Below are positions 33,400 to 42,040 of a stretch of 64,000 nt of DNA, in pieces. The stretch spans positions 1 through 64,000 of the forward strand of contig NZ_JACKTY010000041.1 in assembly GCF_025822605.1 (NCBI RefSeq). The letters are read 5' to 3'. The position numbers and the translations under genes were made by a program. Positions within the stretch are counted from its first letter, which is position 1. Each line of letters opens with the position of its first letter. Under the pieces are notes generated by a model that saw only the letters and a program-made list of their open reading frames with translations, did not search any database and was not told the DNA's origin. The stretch comes from Mycolicibacterium komossense (lineage in GTDB: Bacteria > Actinomycetota > Actinomycetes > Mycobacteriales > Mycobacteriaceae).

Positions 33400-35316
33400 A
33401 TGGGCACCGCGACGTTCGCACCGGCGATCGACTGGAGCCACGAGTGGTTCGACTCGACGGTGTGGGTGCTGGAGACATTCGTCGTCACCGCGTCGTGCCT
33501 GCTTGTCGTCCTCGTATTGCTGACGCGGACCACCGGATGGGGCCGTCAGTTCTGGCGGATCACCGGGGACTATTTTCGGGGCCGCCCCAGCCTGCCGGTG
33601 TGGGCATTGCTCGCGGTGTTGCTGGTGTCGGCCATCGTCTCGGTACGCATCAGCGTGTTGCTGAGCTACTACACCAATGACCTGTTCACGGCGTTGCAGG
33701 TCGCGTTCTCCGCAAACGGGGCGGACGCCGACGTGCAGCGGGCCAGCGGCGTCGCCGGATTCTGGTCGACGTTGCTGGTGTTCGCCGTGCTGGCCGGCTG
33801 CTTCGTCGTGCGCCTGCTGCTCGACATGTACCTCACCCAGCGGTTCATCATGCGGTGGCGAATCTGGTTGAGCGCCAACCTCATCGACGGCTGGCTCGGT
33901 GACTTTGCTTACTTTCGGTCACAGTTTTCCGGCCAGCCGATCGACAATCCGGACCAGCGCATCCAGCAGGACATCGACATCTTCACCACGGGCGTGGGCG
34001 GCGAACCGAACAACCCGGCCTTCAACTCCGGTCACACCCTGCTGTTCGGCGCCGTCGAGGCTGTGTTGTCGGTGTTCTCGTTCGGCGCGATCCTGTGGCG
34101 GCTGTCCGAGCCCCTGACGGTCGGTGGCGTCACCGTGGCACACGCGCTGTTCTGGATCGTCATCGTCTACGTGGCGGTGGCCACGGTCGTCGCGTTCGTC
34201 ATCGGCCGGCCGCTGATCCGGCTGAGTTACCTCAACGAGCTGCGCAATGCCGGGTTCCGGTATGCGCTGGTGCGGCTACGGGAGGCCGGTGCTGCCGTCG
34301 GTATGTACCGCGGCGAGCACTCCGAACGCCGGCTGCTGACCGGGCGCCTGGATTCGGTGATGGTCAACTACCGCCGCTGGCTCAACCGCATGATGGTGTT
34401 CACCACTTGGAATCTGTCGGTGAGTCAGGCCATCAATCCGCTGCCCTGGATCGTGCAGGCGCAAGGGCTGTTCGCCCAGCGGATCTCCTTCGGCGGTGTC
34501 TGGCAGTCTTCGACGGCGTTCAGCGCCATCCACGATTCGCTGTCGTTTTTCCGCAATGCCTACGACCAGTTCGCCAGCTATCGTGCGGCGATCATCAGGT
34601 TGGACGGCCTGGTCGACGAGAACATCCGCGCGCGCGCTTTCGGCCAGGTGGTGAGCAGCGAGTCCCTCGACGACACCCTGACGGTCGACCGCGTCGACGT
34701 CCACACCCCCGGTGGCCGGACGCTGATTCGCGATCTCGACTTTCATCTTGGCGCCGGTGAGTCACTGCTGGTCAGCGGACCGTCCGGGATCGGTAAGACC
34801 GTCCTGCTGCAGAGCTTGGCCGGTCTATGGCCGTACGCATCGGGTGACATCCGGCTGCCGGGCGGCCGCAGCCAGGCGATGTTCGTCCCGCAGCTGCCCT
34901 ACCTACCGCTGGGCGACCTGCGGGCCGTGGCGTCCTACCCATTGGATCCGGCGACTTCCGGCGCCGTCACCGACCGCGACATCCAGCGGGCGCTGGCGAA
35001 GGTGGCGCTCACACACCTGGTGATCCGCCTCGGCGAGGTCCGGGACTGGGCCAAGATGCTCTCGGTCGGCGAGCAGCAGCGAATCGGCTTCGCGCGGATT
35101 CTGTTGACCAGGCCCAGGACGCTGTTTCTCGACGAGTCGACGTCGGCGATGGACGAGGGTCTGGAGCTGATGCTCTATGAGCTCATCCGCACCGAGCTGC
35201 CGGACACAATTGTGGTCAGCGTGAGTCATCGGAGCACGGTGCATCAGTTCCACGGCCGCCACCTGGAACTCACCGGTGATGGCCAGTGGCGACTGGGCAG
35301 TTTGGCCGTGCCGTGA
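33400..35316 (+). CDS. SbmA/BacA-like ABC transporter, copy 1 (Rv1819c family)
   Basis: A 638-residue half-transporter: N-terminal SbmA/BacA-type membrane domain (about 1-390, six helices) fused to an ATPase domain. The M. tuberculosis homologue Rv1819c imports hydrophilic compounds, including cobalamin and bleomycin. Walker A GPSGIGKT is at residues 460-467, the signature is LSVGEQQRIGF (LSxGEQ), and Walker B is TLFLDESTSAMDEG. Among the three copies this is the most divergent: Walker A and signature residues differ from copies 2 and 3. WGRQFWRITGDYF and IDNPDQRIQQDIDIFTTG are family blocks. ATG 33400 immediately follows a monooxygenase remnant; no obvious ribosome site is seen. Confidence 0.9.
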   Translation: MGTATFAPAIDWSHEWFDSTVWVLETFVVTASCLLVVLVLLTRTTGWGRQFWRITGDYFRGRPSLPVWALLAVLLVSAIVSVRISVLLSYYTNDLFTALQVAFSANGADADVQRASGVAGFWSTLLVFAVLAGCFVVRLLLDMYLTQRFIMRWRIWLSANLIDGWLGDFAYFRSQFSGQPIDNPDQRIQQDIDIFTTGVGGEPNNPAFNSGHTLLFGAVEAVLSVFSFGAILWRLSEPLTVGGVTVAHALFWIVIVYVAVATVVAFVIGRPLIRLSYLNELRNAGFRYALVRLREAGAAVGMYRGEHSERRLLTGRLDSVMVNYRRWLNRMMVFTTWNLSVSQAINPLPWIVQAQGLFAQRISFGGVWQSSTAFSAIHDSLSFFRNAYDQFASYRAAIIRLDGLVDENIRARAFGQVVSSESLDDTLTVDRVDVHTPGGRTLIRDLDFHLGAGESLLVSGPSGIGKTVLLQSLAGLWPYASGDIRLPGGRSQAMFVPQLPYLPLGDLRAVASYPLDPATSGAVTDRDIQRALAKVALTHLVIRLGEVRDWAKMLSVGEQQRIGFARILLTRPRTLFLDESTSAMDEGLELMLYELIRTELPDTIVVSVSHRSTVHQFHGRHLELTGDGQWRLGSLAVP

Positions 35317-35375
35317 CGGCTACGCGGTCATAGCGACGTAAGACCTCCGGAACACAAGGTCAAACTATTTCGGGG

Positions 35376-35381
35376 TACCTT
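35376..35381 (+). promoter_or_regulatory. leaderless-type -10 element before ABC copy 2
   Basis: TACCTT (35376-35381, fitting TANNNT) is followed by exactly six bases and then ATG 35388. In mycobacteria this geometry marks transcripts whose 5' end is the start codon. No Shine-Dalgarno is seen upstream of ATG 35388, which fits leaderless translation. Confidence 0.55.
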
Positions 35382-35387
35382 GCCCGC

Positions 35388-37292
35388 ATGGACGACAACA
35401 AGTTCACCCCCACTCTGGACTGGGGGCATGAACTTCTGCCTTCTCTGATCTGGATCGCCAAGGGCTGGGCGATCGCGGCGGTAGCCACGATGATCATCCT
35501 GTTTCTGCTTGCCCGGTTCACCGTGTGGGGCAGTCAGTTCTGGCGCATCACCAGCGCCTACTTCACCGGCCGCGCCAGCATCAAGGTGTGGGTGTGGCTT
35601 GGGGCCCTGTTGCTCTCGGTCATCATCGGGGTCCGGATCGACGTCCTGATGAGCTATTACGGCAACGACATGATGACCAGCTTCCAGGTGATCGCCGCGG
35701 GTCTCGGCAACGGCGACGCGGCGGTCAAGGAGTCCGGTAAGCACGGCTTCTGGCTGTCCATGGTCGTCTTCGCCGTGTTGGCGAGTATCTATGTCGCCCA
35801 CACCATGATCGACCTGTTCCTGATGCAGCGCTTCATTCTCAGGTGGCGAGCCTGGCTGACTGACCGACTCACCGGCGACTGGCTCGACGGGAAGGCGTAC
35901 TACCGCTCCCGTTTCATCGACGACACGATCGACAATCCGGACCAGCGCATCCAGTACGACGTCGATATCTTCACCGCCGGGGTCGGGCCACTGCCGAATA
36001 CGCCCAACAACACCTCAGGTGCCACGCTGCTGTTCGGCGCTGTGTCCGCGGTCGCCTCGATGGTCTCCTTCACGGCGATCCTGTGGAATCTGTCCGGTCC
36101 GCTGACACTGTTCGGCTTCACCCTGCCCAAGGCGATGTTCTGGATCGGCCTCGGTTACGTGGTGCTGGCGTCGATCATCGCGTTCTGGATCGGTCGGCCG
36201 ATCATCTGGTTCACCTTCAACAACGAGAAATTCAACGCTGCCTTCCGGTACGCCCTGGTCCGGTTACGCGACGCCTCCGAGGCGGTGGCCTTCTACCGCG
36301 GTGAGATCGCCGAACGGACAGGATTGCGTCGGCGGTTCTCTTTTGTCGTCGACAACTACCGACGGCTGATCAACCGGATGATGGGGTTCTACGGCTGGAA
36401 CCTGTCGCTGTCGCAGATCATCGTCCCGCTGCCGTATGTGCTGCAGTTCCCGCGGTTCTTCGCCGGTGAGATCACCCTCGGCGCCATGAGCCAGTCGTCG
36501 TCGGCCTTCAGCAATATCCAGGGTGGGCTGTCCTTCTTCCGTAACGCCTATGACCAATTCGCCGGGTACCGCGCCTCCATCATCCGTCTGCACGGTCTCG
36601 TCATCGCCAACGAGGAGGGCCGGGCGCTGCCCACGGTGACCACCGCAGCCTGTGTCGACGGCACCGTCGAGCTCTCCGAAGTCGAAGTCCGCACCCCCGA
36701 CGGCAAGCAGCTGGTCAAACCACTGGACATGCGGCTGGAGATCGGTGACACCCTGGTGGTCAAGGGTCGGTCCGGCAGCGGCAAGACCACACTGTTGCGC
36801 AGCCTGGCTGAACTGTGGCCGTTTACCTCGGGCACCCTGACCCGTCCCTGCGGGCCCAACGAGACGCTGTTCCTGTCGCAGATGCCGTATGTGCCGCTGG
36901 GCGACCTGCGCGCCGTCGTGTCCTACCCGTGCGAAGAGGGCACCGTCGAGGATGACGAGATCCGCGCGGTGCTGGGCAAGGTGGCACTACCGCACCTCGT
37001 CGACCGCCTCGATGAGGTCGAGGACTGGGCCAAGGTGCTCTCCCCCGGCGAGCAGCAGCGCATCGCATTCGCCCGCATCCTGATCACCAAACCGAAGGCG
37101 GTCTTCCTCGACGAGTCGACGTCAGCGCTCGACGAAGGCCTGGAGATGCTGGTGTATCAGCTCGTGCGCACCGAGCTGCCGAACACCATCCTCGTCAGCG
37201 TCAGCCATCGCCGCACCGTCGACCAGCACCACAACAAGGAACTGACCCTCCTCGGCGACGGTGAGTGGAGCCTGGCCAACGTGTCGGTCTAG
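35388..37292 (+). CDS. SbmA/BacA-like ABC transporter, copy 2 (Rv1819c family)
   Basis: A 634-residue half-transporter with the same plan as its neighbours: membrane domain (about 1-390) and ATPase domain. Walker A GRSGSGKT is at residues 460-467, signature LSPGEQQRIAFARIL, Walker B AVFLDESTSALDEG. Family blocks are WGSQFWRITSAYF, TIDNPDQRIQYDVDIF and SSAFSNIQGGLSFFRNAYDQ. It functions as a homodimer in characterised relatives, and might pair with the other copies. The 71-base gap to copy 1 contains a TACCTT -10 at leaderless distance, so this copy can be expressed independently. Confidence 0.92.
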   Translation: MDDNKFTPTLDWGHELLPSLIWIAKGWAIAAVATMIILFLLARFTVWGSQFWRITSAYFTGRASIKVWVWLGALLLSVIIGVRIDVLMSYYGNDMMTSFQVIAAGLGNGDAAVKESGKHGFWLSMVVFAVLASIYVAHTMIDLFLMQRFILRWRAWLTDRLTGDWLDGKAYYRSRFIDDTIDNPDQRIQYDVDIFTAGVGPLPNTPNNTSGATLLFGAVSAVASMVSFTAILWNLSGPLTLFGFTLPKAMFWIGLGYVVLASIIAFWIGRPIIWFTFNNEKFNAAFRYALVRLRDASEAVAFYRGEIAERTGLRRRFSFVVDNYRRLINRMMGFYGWNLSLSQIIVPLPYVLQFPRFFAGEITLGAMSQSSSAFSNIQGGLSFFRNAYDQFAGYRASIIRLHGLVIANEEGRALPTVTTAACVDGTVELSEVEVRTPDGKQLVKPLDMRLEIGDTLVVKGRSGSGKTTLLRSLAELWPFTSGTLTRPCGPNETLFLSQMPYVPLGDLRAVVSYPCEEGTVEDDEIRAVLGKVALPHLVDRLDEVEDWAKVLSPGEQQRIAFARILITKPKAVFLDESTSALDEGLEMLVYQLVRTELPNTILVSVSHRRTVDQHHNKELTLLGDGEWSLANVSV

Positions 37293-37311
37293 GGCTCGGG
37301 CCGCGTGGGTG

Positions 37312-37317
37312 TAGCTT
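37312..37317 (+). promoter_or_regulatory. leaderless-type -10 element before ABC copy 3
   Basis: TAGCTT (37312-37317, TANNNT) is followed by six bases and GTG 37324, the same geometry as before copy 2. No ribosome site precedes the GTG. The 31-base gap to copy 2 would allow a separate promoter inside the array. Confidence 0.5.
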
Positions 37318-37323
37318 CCCCGG

Positions 37324-39210
37324 GTGGAGTTGTACAAGCCGTCGCTGGACTGGAGCAACGAGATCGTCGCCTCGTTGTGGTGGGTGCTCAAGGCCTGGGC
37401 GATCGCCGCGGTCTGCGTCCTGATCATTCTGGTCCTGTTGGCCAGGTTCACTGGCTGGGGCCGTAAGTACTGGCGCATCACCGGGCCGTATTTCGTTGGC
37501 CGTCAGAGCATTCCGGTATGGGGATTGCTGGCGCTGCTGCTGCTGTCGGTGATGCTCTCGGTCCGGACCAACGTCCTGGTCAGCTATTTCTACAACGATC
37601 AGGGCTCGTCGCTGCAGACCGCGATCGCCGGGGCGGGGGCAGGGAACGACGCCGTCCGGGATTCCGGCATCCGCGGCTTCTGGGTGGCGATCTTGACCTT
37701 CGCGGCGCTGGCCACCTTCTACATCGCGCGGTCGCTGCTCGACATCTATCTGATGCAGCGCTTCATCATCCGCTGGCGCATCTGGCTGACCGACCGGCTC
37801 ACCGGCGACTGGCTCGACGACCTGGCCTACTACAAGGGGCGGTTCGTCGACGACATCATCGACAACCCCGACCAGCGCATCCAGCAGGACATCGACATCT
37901 TCACCACCGGTACCGGGCCGGATACCAACACCCCGACCGTCGGGACATCGAACACGCTGCTGTTCGGGGCGGTGAACTCCGTCGTGTCGGCGGTGGCCTT
38001 CGCCCCGATCCTGTGGAACCTGTCCGGGCCGTTGACGCTGTTCGGCGTCACGCTCCCCAAGGCGCTGTTCTGGTGCGTCCTGCTCTATGTGGTCTTCGCG
38101 ACCGTGATCGCGTTCTGGATCGGCCGCCCGTTGATCCGGCTCAGTTTCCGCAACGAGTTGACCAACGCCGCGTTCCGGTACGCACTGGTCCGGTTGCGCG
38201 ACGCCGCCGAAGCGGTGGGTTTCTACCGAGGCGAAAAAGCCGAGCGCGGCATGCTGGCCACCCGGTTCGCCGAGATCATCACGAACTACCGGGCGTTTGT
38301 CCGCCGGACCCTGGCCTTCTACGGCTGGAACCAGACGTTGAGCCAGATCATCAATCCGCTCCCCTTGATCATCCAGGCGCCGCGCCTGTTCGCCGGCCAG
38401 ATCTCGTATGGCGACGTGACACAGTCTTCGAGCGCCTTTGGTCAGGTACATGATTCGTTGTCGTTCTTCCGCACTGTGTACGACTCGTTCGCCAGCTACC
38501 GGGCGACCATCGACCGCCTCGACGGGCTGATGACGTCCAACGAGGAGGCGTGTGATCTGCCTACCGTGACCACGATCGAAAGCCGTGACGGCACAGTGGA
38601 ATTCGATAACGTGGAGGTGCGAACACCGGCCGGCGTGCAGCTGGTCGATCCGCTCGACGTGCGGCTCGACCCCGGGGATGCGCTGGTGATCACCGGCCGT
38701 TCCGGCGCCGGCAAGACGACGCTGCTGCGCAGCCTGGCGCAGTTGTGGCCGTTCGCCTCCGGCACGCTGCGGTGCCCCGGCCCGGCGAACGAGACCATGT
38801 TCCTGTCGCAGGTTCCCTATGTTCCCCTGGGTGATCTGCGGGCTGTGGTGTCCTATCCACTGGCGTCGGGCAGCCGCGACGACACCGCGCTGAAGACCGC
38901 GCTGAGCAAGGTCGCCCTTGAACACCTGGAGGGCCGCCTGGACGACGTGAAGGACTGGGCCAAGGTGCTGTCCCCTGGTGAGCAACAGCGCATTGCATTC
39001 GCCCGGCTGCTGCTGGTCAGGCCCAAGGCAGTGTTCCTCGACGAGGCCACCTCGGCGCTCGACGAAGGCCAGGAATTCGCGCTGTACCGGCTACTGCGCA
39101 CGGAGCTGCCGGAGTGCGTCGTGGTCAGCGTCAGTCACCGCAGCACCGTCGAGCAACACCACAACCGCCAGCTCGAGCTCCTCGGCGGCGGTCAGTGGCG
39201 CCTCAGTTAG
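37324..39210 (+). CDS. SbmA/BacA-like ABC transporter, copy 3 (Rv1819c family)
   Basis: A 628-residue half-transporter. Membrane domain blocks are WGRKYWRITGPYF, IDNPDQRIQQDIDIFTTGTG and SSAFGQVHDSLSFFRTVYDS. Walker A GRSGAGKT is at 458-465, signature LSPGEQQRIAFARLL, Walker B AVFLDEATSALDEG. Its ATPase residues match those of M. tuberculosis Rv1819c more closely than copy 1 does, so it may be the orthologue, though only a tree can tell. GTG 37324 looks leaderless. It ends convergent with, and overlapping by eight bases, the flavoprotein gene at 39203. Confidence 0.92.
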   Translation: MELYKPSLDWSNEIVASLWWVLKAWAIAAVCVLIILVLLARFTGWGRKYWRITGPYFVGRQSIPVWGLLALLLLSVMLSVRTNVLVSYFYNDQGSSLQTAIAGAGAGNDAVRDSGIRGFWVAILTFAALATFYIARSLLDIYLMQRFIIRWRIWLTDRLTGDWLDDLAYYKGRFVDDIIDNPDQRIQQDIDIFTTGTGPDTNTPTVGTSNTLLFGAVNSVVSAVAFAPILWNLSGPLTLFGVTLPKALFWCVLLYVVFATVIAFWIGRPLIRLSFRNELTNAAFRYALVRLRDAAEAVGFYRGEKAERGMLATRFAEIITNYRAFVRRTLAFYGWNQTLSQIINPLPLIIQAPRLFAGQISYGDVTQSSSAFGQVHDSLSFFRTVYDSFASYRATIDRLDGLMTSNEEACDLPTVTTIESRDGTVEFDNVEVRTPAGVQLVDPLDVRLDPGDALVITGRSGAGKTTLLRSLAQLWPFASGTLRCPGPANETMFLSQVPYVPLGDLRAVVSYPLASGSRDDTALKTALSKVALEHLEGRLDDVKDWAKVLSPGEQQRIAFARLLLVRPKAVFLDEATSALDEGQEFALYRLLRTELPECVVVSVSHRSTVEQHHNRQLELLGGGQWRLS

Positions 39211-40687
39211 TACGTCGGGCGGCGTGCATTCCCGCGCGCCGGCCGAAGAACGAACCCTCGCCCAACTGGGTCCCACTCGCGTAGCCCTTGCCGTCCTGGG
39301 CGATGTTCGACGCGCAGGCCCCGGCCGCGTACAGGCCCGGGATGGCGCTGCCGTCCCCGCGGAGCACCTCACCGTCGAGGGAGACAGCCAGCCCGCCCAT
39401 CGTGAAACCGGAGTACATCGCCACCCCGAGGGACAGGTCGAAGGCCGCCCACGGTCCGTTGTCCTGAGGAGCGAGGTAATCCGGCTGCTTGTGAAAGTCG
39501 GGGTCGACGCCCTCGGCGGCATTCGCGTTGTAGCGATCCAGCGTCTGCGCCAGGTTGCCTTCCGGAATGCCCAGTGCCGCTTCGGCTTCCGCGACGGTCT
39601 CGTAGCCATCGATGAACTTGATCAACGGCATTTCGGGCATCTGCAGATGCGCCTCGTCGACAATCAGATACGCGGCCTGCTCGGGCTGCTCCAGCACGAA
39701 CGCCGAGGTCCGCGAGTGGTAGGAGTCCTCGGCGACGAATCTCTTGCCGTCCTTGTTCACGATGACGCCGGTGAGCAGGATTTCCGGCGGGTAGGCGGCG
39801 GCGGTGATGAACAACTGGTCCAGGTTCTTGGCGACACCGCCCGCGGAAACACCGAGCCGGATCGCCAGGCCGTCGTCGTGGGGATTGCCCAGGATGTAGG
39901 GCGCCACCAGGCCGTGGCTGCTCTTGCGCTCCACGCCCAGTGCCGGCGTGTGTTCGGCGACCATCTCCGGGTTCATCGCGAAGCCGCCGGCGGCGATGAC
40001 CACCGCTTTGGCCTTGATCGCACCGGTGTCGGTGAAGTGCTTCCACCTCACGCCGACGACGGTTCCGGCGTCGTCGACGACGAGGTTGGTCGCACCGGTC
40101 TCGTAGCGGAACTCGATACCGAGATCGGCGGCCCGTTTGAGCAGCAGGTCGATGACCATCGACGCGCCACCCAATTCGCCGGGCACCGGCACCGAATGCC
40201 CGCGCGGAGCCGGCTTGGCCTGGTCGATGAACGGCCACACCTTTTCGTTGCCGGTGTAGGACAGCCCCTCGGTGCCCGGCGGGACGACGACCTTGCCGGG
40301 GTAGTAGCTGCGCTCGAACTGGAAGCCCAGATCCTCAAGCCAGTTGAAGTGTTCGACGCTGCCGTCGCAGTAGGCGCGGATCTTGTCGTGCTCGGGTTCG
40401 CGGGACTGCGATACCAGGTACTTGTACATCTCTTCGGCGGTGTCGGAATGGCCGGTCGCCTCTTGCACCGCGGTGCCGCCGCCGAGATAGAAATGGCCGC
40501 CGGCCATCGCCGAGGTTCCACCCGCCGCCGCCGCGCGTTCGAGGACCAGTACTTTCGCGCCCGCCGCTGCGGCAGTGACGGCTGCACAGCCGCCGGCGAT
40601 GCCGAAGCCGACGACCAGGACGTCAACCTCCTCGGACCACGAAGGCACGTCGGCCGCACGGGTGGTGGTCGGGATCTCGGTGCTCAT
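39203..40687 (-). CDS. FAD-binding dehydrogenase, ketosteroid-dehydrogenase-like (Rv1817 family)
   Basis: A 494-residue flavoprotein of the fumarate reductase/3-ketosteroid delta1-dehydrogenase superfamily. The FAD-binding motif is near residue 27 (GFGIAGGCAAVTAAAAGAKV), AAAAGGTSAMAGGHFYLGGG follows, and the C-terminal FAD region is ACASNIAQDGKGYASGTQLG. It resembles Rv1817 in length and position. In actinobacteria this class often acts on steroids or related lipids; the substrate is unknown. ATG 40687 overlaps the stop of the VOC gene (ATGA), so the two are coupled and probably act on related compounds. Confidence 0.88.
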   Translation of the reverse strand: MSTEIPTTTRAADVPSWSEEVDVLVVGFGIAGGCAAVTAAAAGAKVLVLERAAAAGGTSAMAGGHFYLGGGTAVQEATGHSDTAEEMYKYLVSQSREPEHDKIRAYCDGSVEHFNWLEDLGFQFERSYYPGKVVVPPGTEGLSYTGNEKVWPFIDQAKPAPRGHSVPVPGELGGASMVIDLLLKRAADLGIEFRYETGATNLVVDDAGTVVGVRWKHFTDTGAIKAKAVVIAAGGFAMNPEMVAEHTPALGVERKSSHGLVAPYILGNPHDDGLAIRLGVSAGGVAKNLDQLFITAAAYPPEILLTGVIVNKDGKRFVAEDSYHSRTSAFVLEQPEQAAYLIVDEAHLQMPEMPLIKFIDGYETVAEAEAALGIPEGNLAQTLDRYNANAAEGVDPDFHKQPDYLAPQDNGPWAAFDLSLGVAMYSGFTMGGLAVSLDGEVLRGDGSAIPGLYAAGACASNIAQDGKGYASGTQLGEGSFFGRRAGMHAARRTN

Positions 40688-41187
40688 TGCTGCTCCTGCT
40701 TGATGTAGGCGAAGAAGGATTTGATGTCGTCGGGGATGTGGGCGATCTCCAGATACGGCACGGCGGCGTCCGGGCTCGATACATACGCGAACCGCATGCC
40801 GCCCGGCATCACGCCCTGGCCGACGATGTCGGCGCCACGCGCAGTCGCGTCGGCCAGCGCCGCATCGAATCCGGCCACGTCGGGCGCCTCGGTGCAGATG
40901 TGGTGCAGTCCCCCGGCGCCCTGTGCGCTCAGGAACTCGCTGTAGACGCTCTCTCCGCGGACGGGTTCGATCAGTTCCAGCTGCAGATCACCCAGGTAGG
41001 CCAGCGAGATGCTGGCGACGAAATCCGCGGGCCTGCCGCGATAGGTGCAGGTATCGGGAGCGAAGTGCACCTCGGGCATCCTGACCCATTTCTTGACGCC
41101 CAACAGCCCGGTCAGCGCAGCCTCGGTGGCGTCGAGACTGGGCGTCACCCAGGCGATCTGGACAGCAGTCTGGACAGGCGGACTCAT
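40684..41187 (-). CDS. VOC-superfamily (glyoxalase/dioxygenase fold) protein
   Basis: A 167-residue vicinal-oxygen-chelate protein. It has TAVQIAWVTPSLDATEAALT at the N terminus, QLELIEPVRGESVYSEFLSA with a metal-ligand glutamate, GGLHHICTEAPDVAGFDAAL with a His ligand, and MRFAYVSSPDAAVPYLEIAH with a final glutamate. This resembles methylmalonyl-CoA epimerase-like/VOC lyases; the reaction is not known. The frame is open to 41622 through the TetR gene region, but ATG 41187 is the family start. It overlaps the flavoprotein by four bases. Confidence 0.82.
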   Translation of the reverse strand: MSPPVQTAVQIAWVTPSLDATEAALTGLLGVKKWVRMPEVHFAPDTCTYRGRPADFVASISLAYLGDLQLELIEPVRGESVYSEFLSAQGAGGLHHICTEAPDVAGFDAALADATARGADIVGQGVMPGGMRFAYVSSPDAAVPYLEIAHIPDDIKSFFAYIKQEQQ

Positions 41188-41231
41188 CGCTTCGCAGAAT
41201 AGCCCAGCCAGGCAGCGAATTGAAACAGGTT

Positions 41232-41909
41232 CTAGTTCTGCATCATGGCGAGCAGCAGCTCGATCTGCAGGTCGAACACGGCGCCGGGTTCGGTCAGCGT
41301 GTCGGCCCCGTACTGCCCGAACACCTCCAGGCTGATCGCACCGACGAGACCAGCCCACAGGGCGAAGCCTTTCGCGACGGTATGGTCGTCGCCGGTGAAG
41401 GCGAACTCGTCGCGCAGCTTGTCGAAGTCGCCCGAAAGAGGCTGGGATACAGGCGAATCGGAGATGGGGATAGCGCCGGCCGAGATACCGCGCGCAATCG
41501 CGCCGAATAACGCGCCGACCACCCGGGTGCCGGGGCCGACGGTGCGCTCGGCCGGGGCCCGGTAACCGGGTACCGGGCTGCCGTAGAGCAGCGCCCAACT
41601 CGCCGGTTGTCGCACCGCCCACCGGCGGGCCGCCCCCGCCATGGCAATGACCTCGTCGCGCCAGCTGTCCGCCTCGTCGCGGGCAGCGTCGACGGCGTCC
41701 GCGAGGTCCGAGTAGGCGTCGATCAACAACAGAGTGAGCAGGTCATCCCGGCTGGCGACGTAGCGGTAGACCGCCGAGGACACCATGCCAAGGTCACGGG
41801 CGATGGCGCGCAACGACAGCCCGGCAGCCCCTTCGGTGACCAGTTGCCTGCGGCCCAGCTCGACGATCTGCGCCTCCACCCGGTCTCGGGAATCCTGCCG
41901 TTTACCCAT
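41232..41909 (-). CDS. TetR-family regulator (Rv1816-like)
   Basis: A 225-residue TetR repressor. The HTH is at about residues 10-55 (QIVELGRRQLVTEGAAGLSL, IARDLGMVSSAVYRYVASRD), followed by a WHG/TetR-C-type ligand domain (WALLYGSPVPGYRAPAERTV, LEVFGQYGADTL). It is close to Rv1816 in length and motifs. Two copies of AGAGCACYGCTCT lie upstream in the divergent region shared with the F420-type gene at 42041. Start ATG 41909; the frame is open to 41948, but the extra part would cover the first operator. The VOC gene begins 45 bases below its stop, so repressor, VOC and flavoprotein may form one operon. Confidence 0.9.
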   Translation of the reverse strand: MGKRQDSRDRVEAQIVELGRRQLVTEGAAGLSLRAIARDLGMVSSAVYRYVASRDDLLTLLLIDAYSDLADAVDAARDEADSWRDEVIAMAGAARRWAVRQPASWALLYGSPVPGYRAPAERTVGPGTRVVGALFGAIARGISAGAIPISDSPVSQPLSGDFDKLRDEFAFTGDDHTVAKGFALWAGLVGAISLEVFGQYGADTLTEPGAVFDLQIELLLAMMQN

Positions 41910-41930
41910 CGGGCCAGTGTCGCATAAAAG

Positions 41931-41943
41931 AGAGCACTGCTCT
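41931..41943. promoter_or_regulatory. TetR operator candidate 1
   Basis: AGAGCACTGCTCT is a perfect palindrome around a central base, located 22 bases upstream of the tetR start. A near-identical site lies 49 bases further on. Confidence 0.7.
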
Positions 41944-41979
41944 TGCATTCCATCGGCGATCGTGTCATCGTAGAAATAG

Positions 41980-41992
41980 AGAGCACCGCTCT
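41980..41992. promoter_or_regulatory. TetR operator candidate 2
   Basis: AGAGCACCGCTCT differs from site 1 only at the central base and the arms extend to GAGAGC-ACC-GCTCTC (41979-41993). Centre-to-centre distance from site 1 is 49 bases. It lies 49 bases upstream of ATG 42041, so the two sites cover both divergent promoters. Confidence 0.7.
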
Positions 41993-42040
41993 CATTGCTT
42001 CGAATCCACCAACGGACTCGAATCCACCGAAGGAGTTGTC

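Noticed and set aside
37201..38985. A 594-codon minus-strand open frame across the third ABC gene.
   Set aside because: It is antisense to a gene with complete ABC motifs, has low-complexity Arg/Gln/Gly-rich composition and no recognisable domain. High GC content keeps this frame free of stops.
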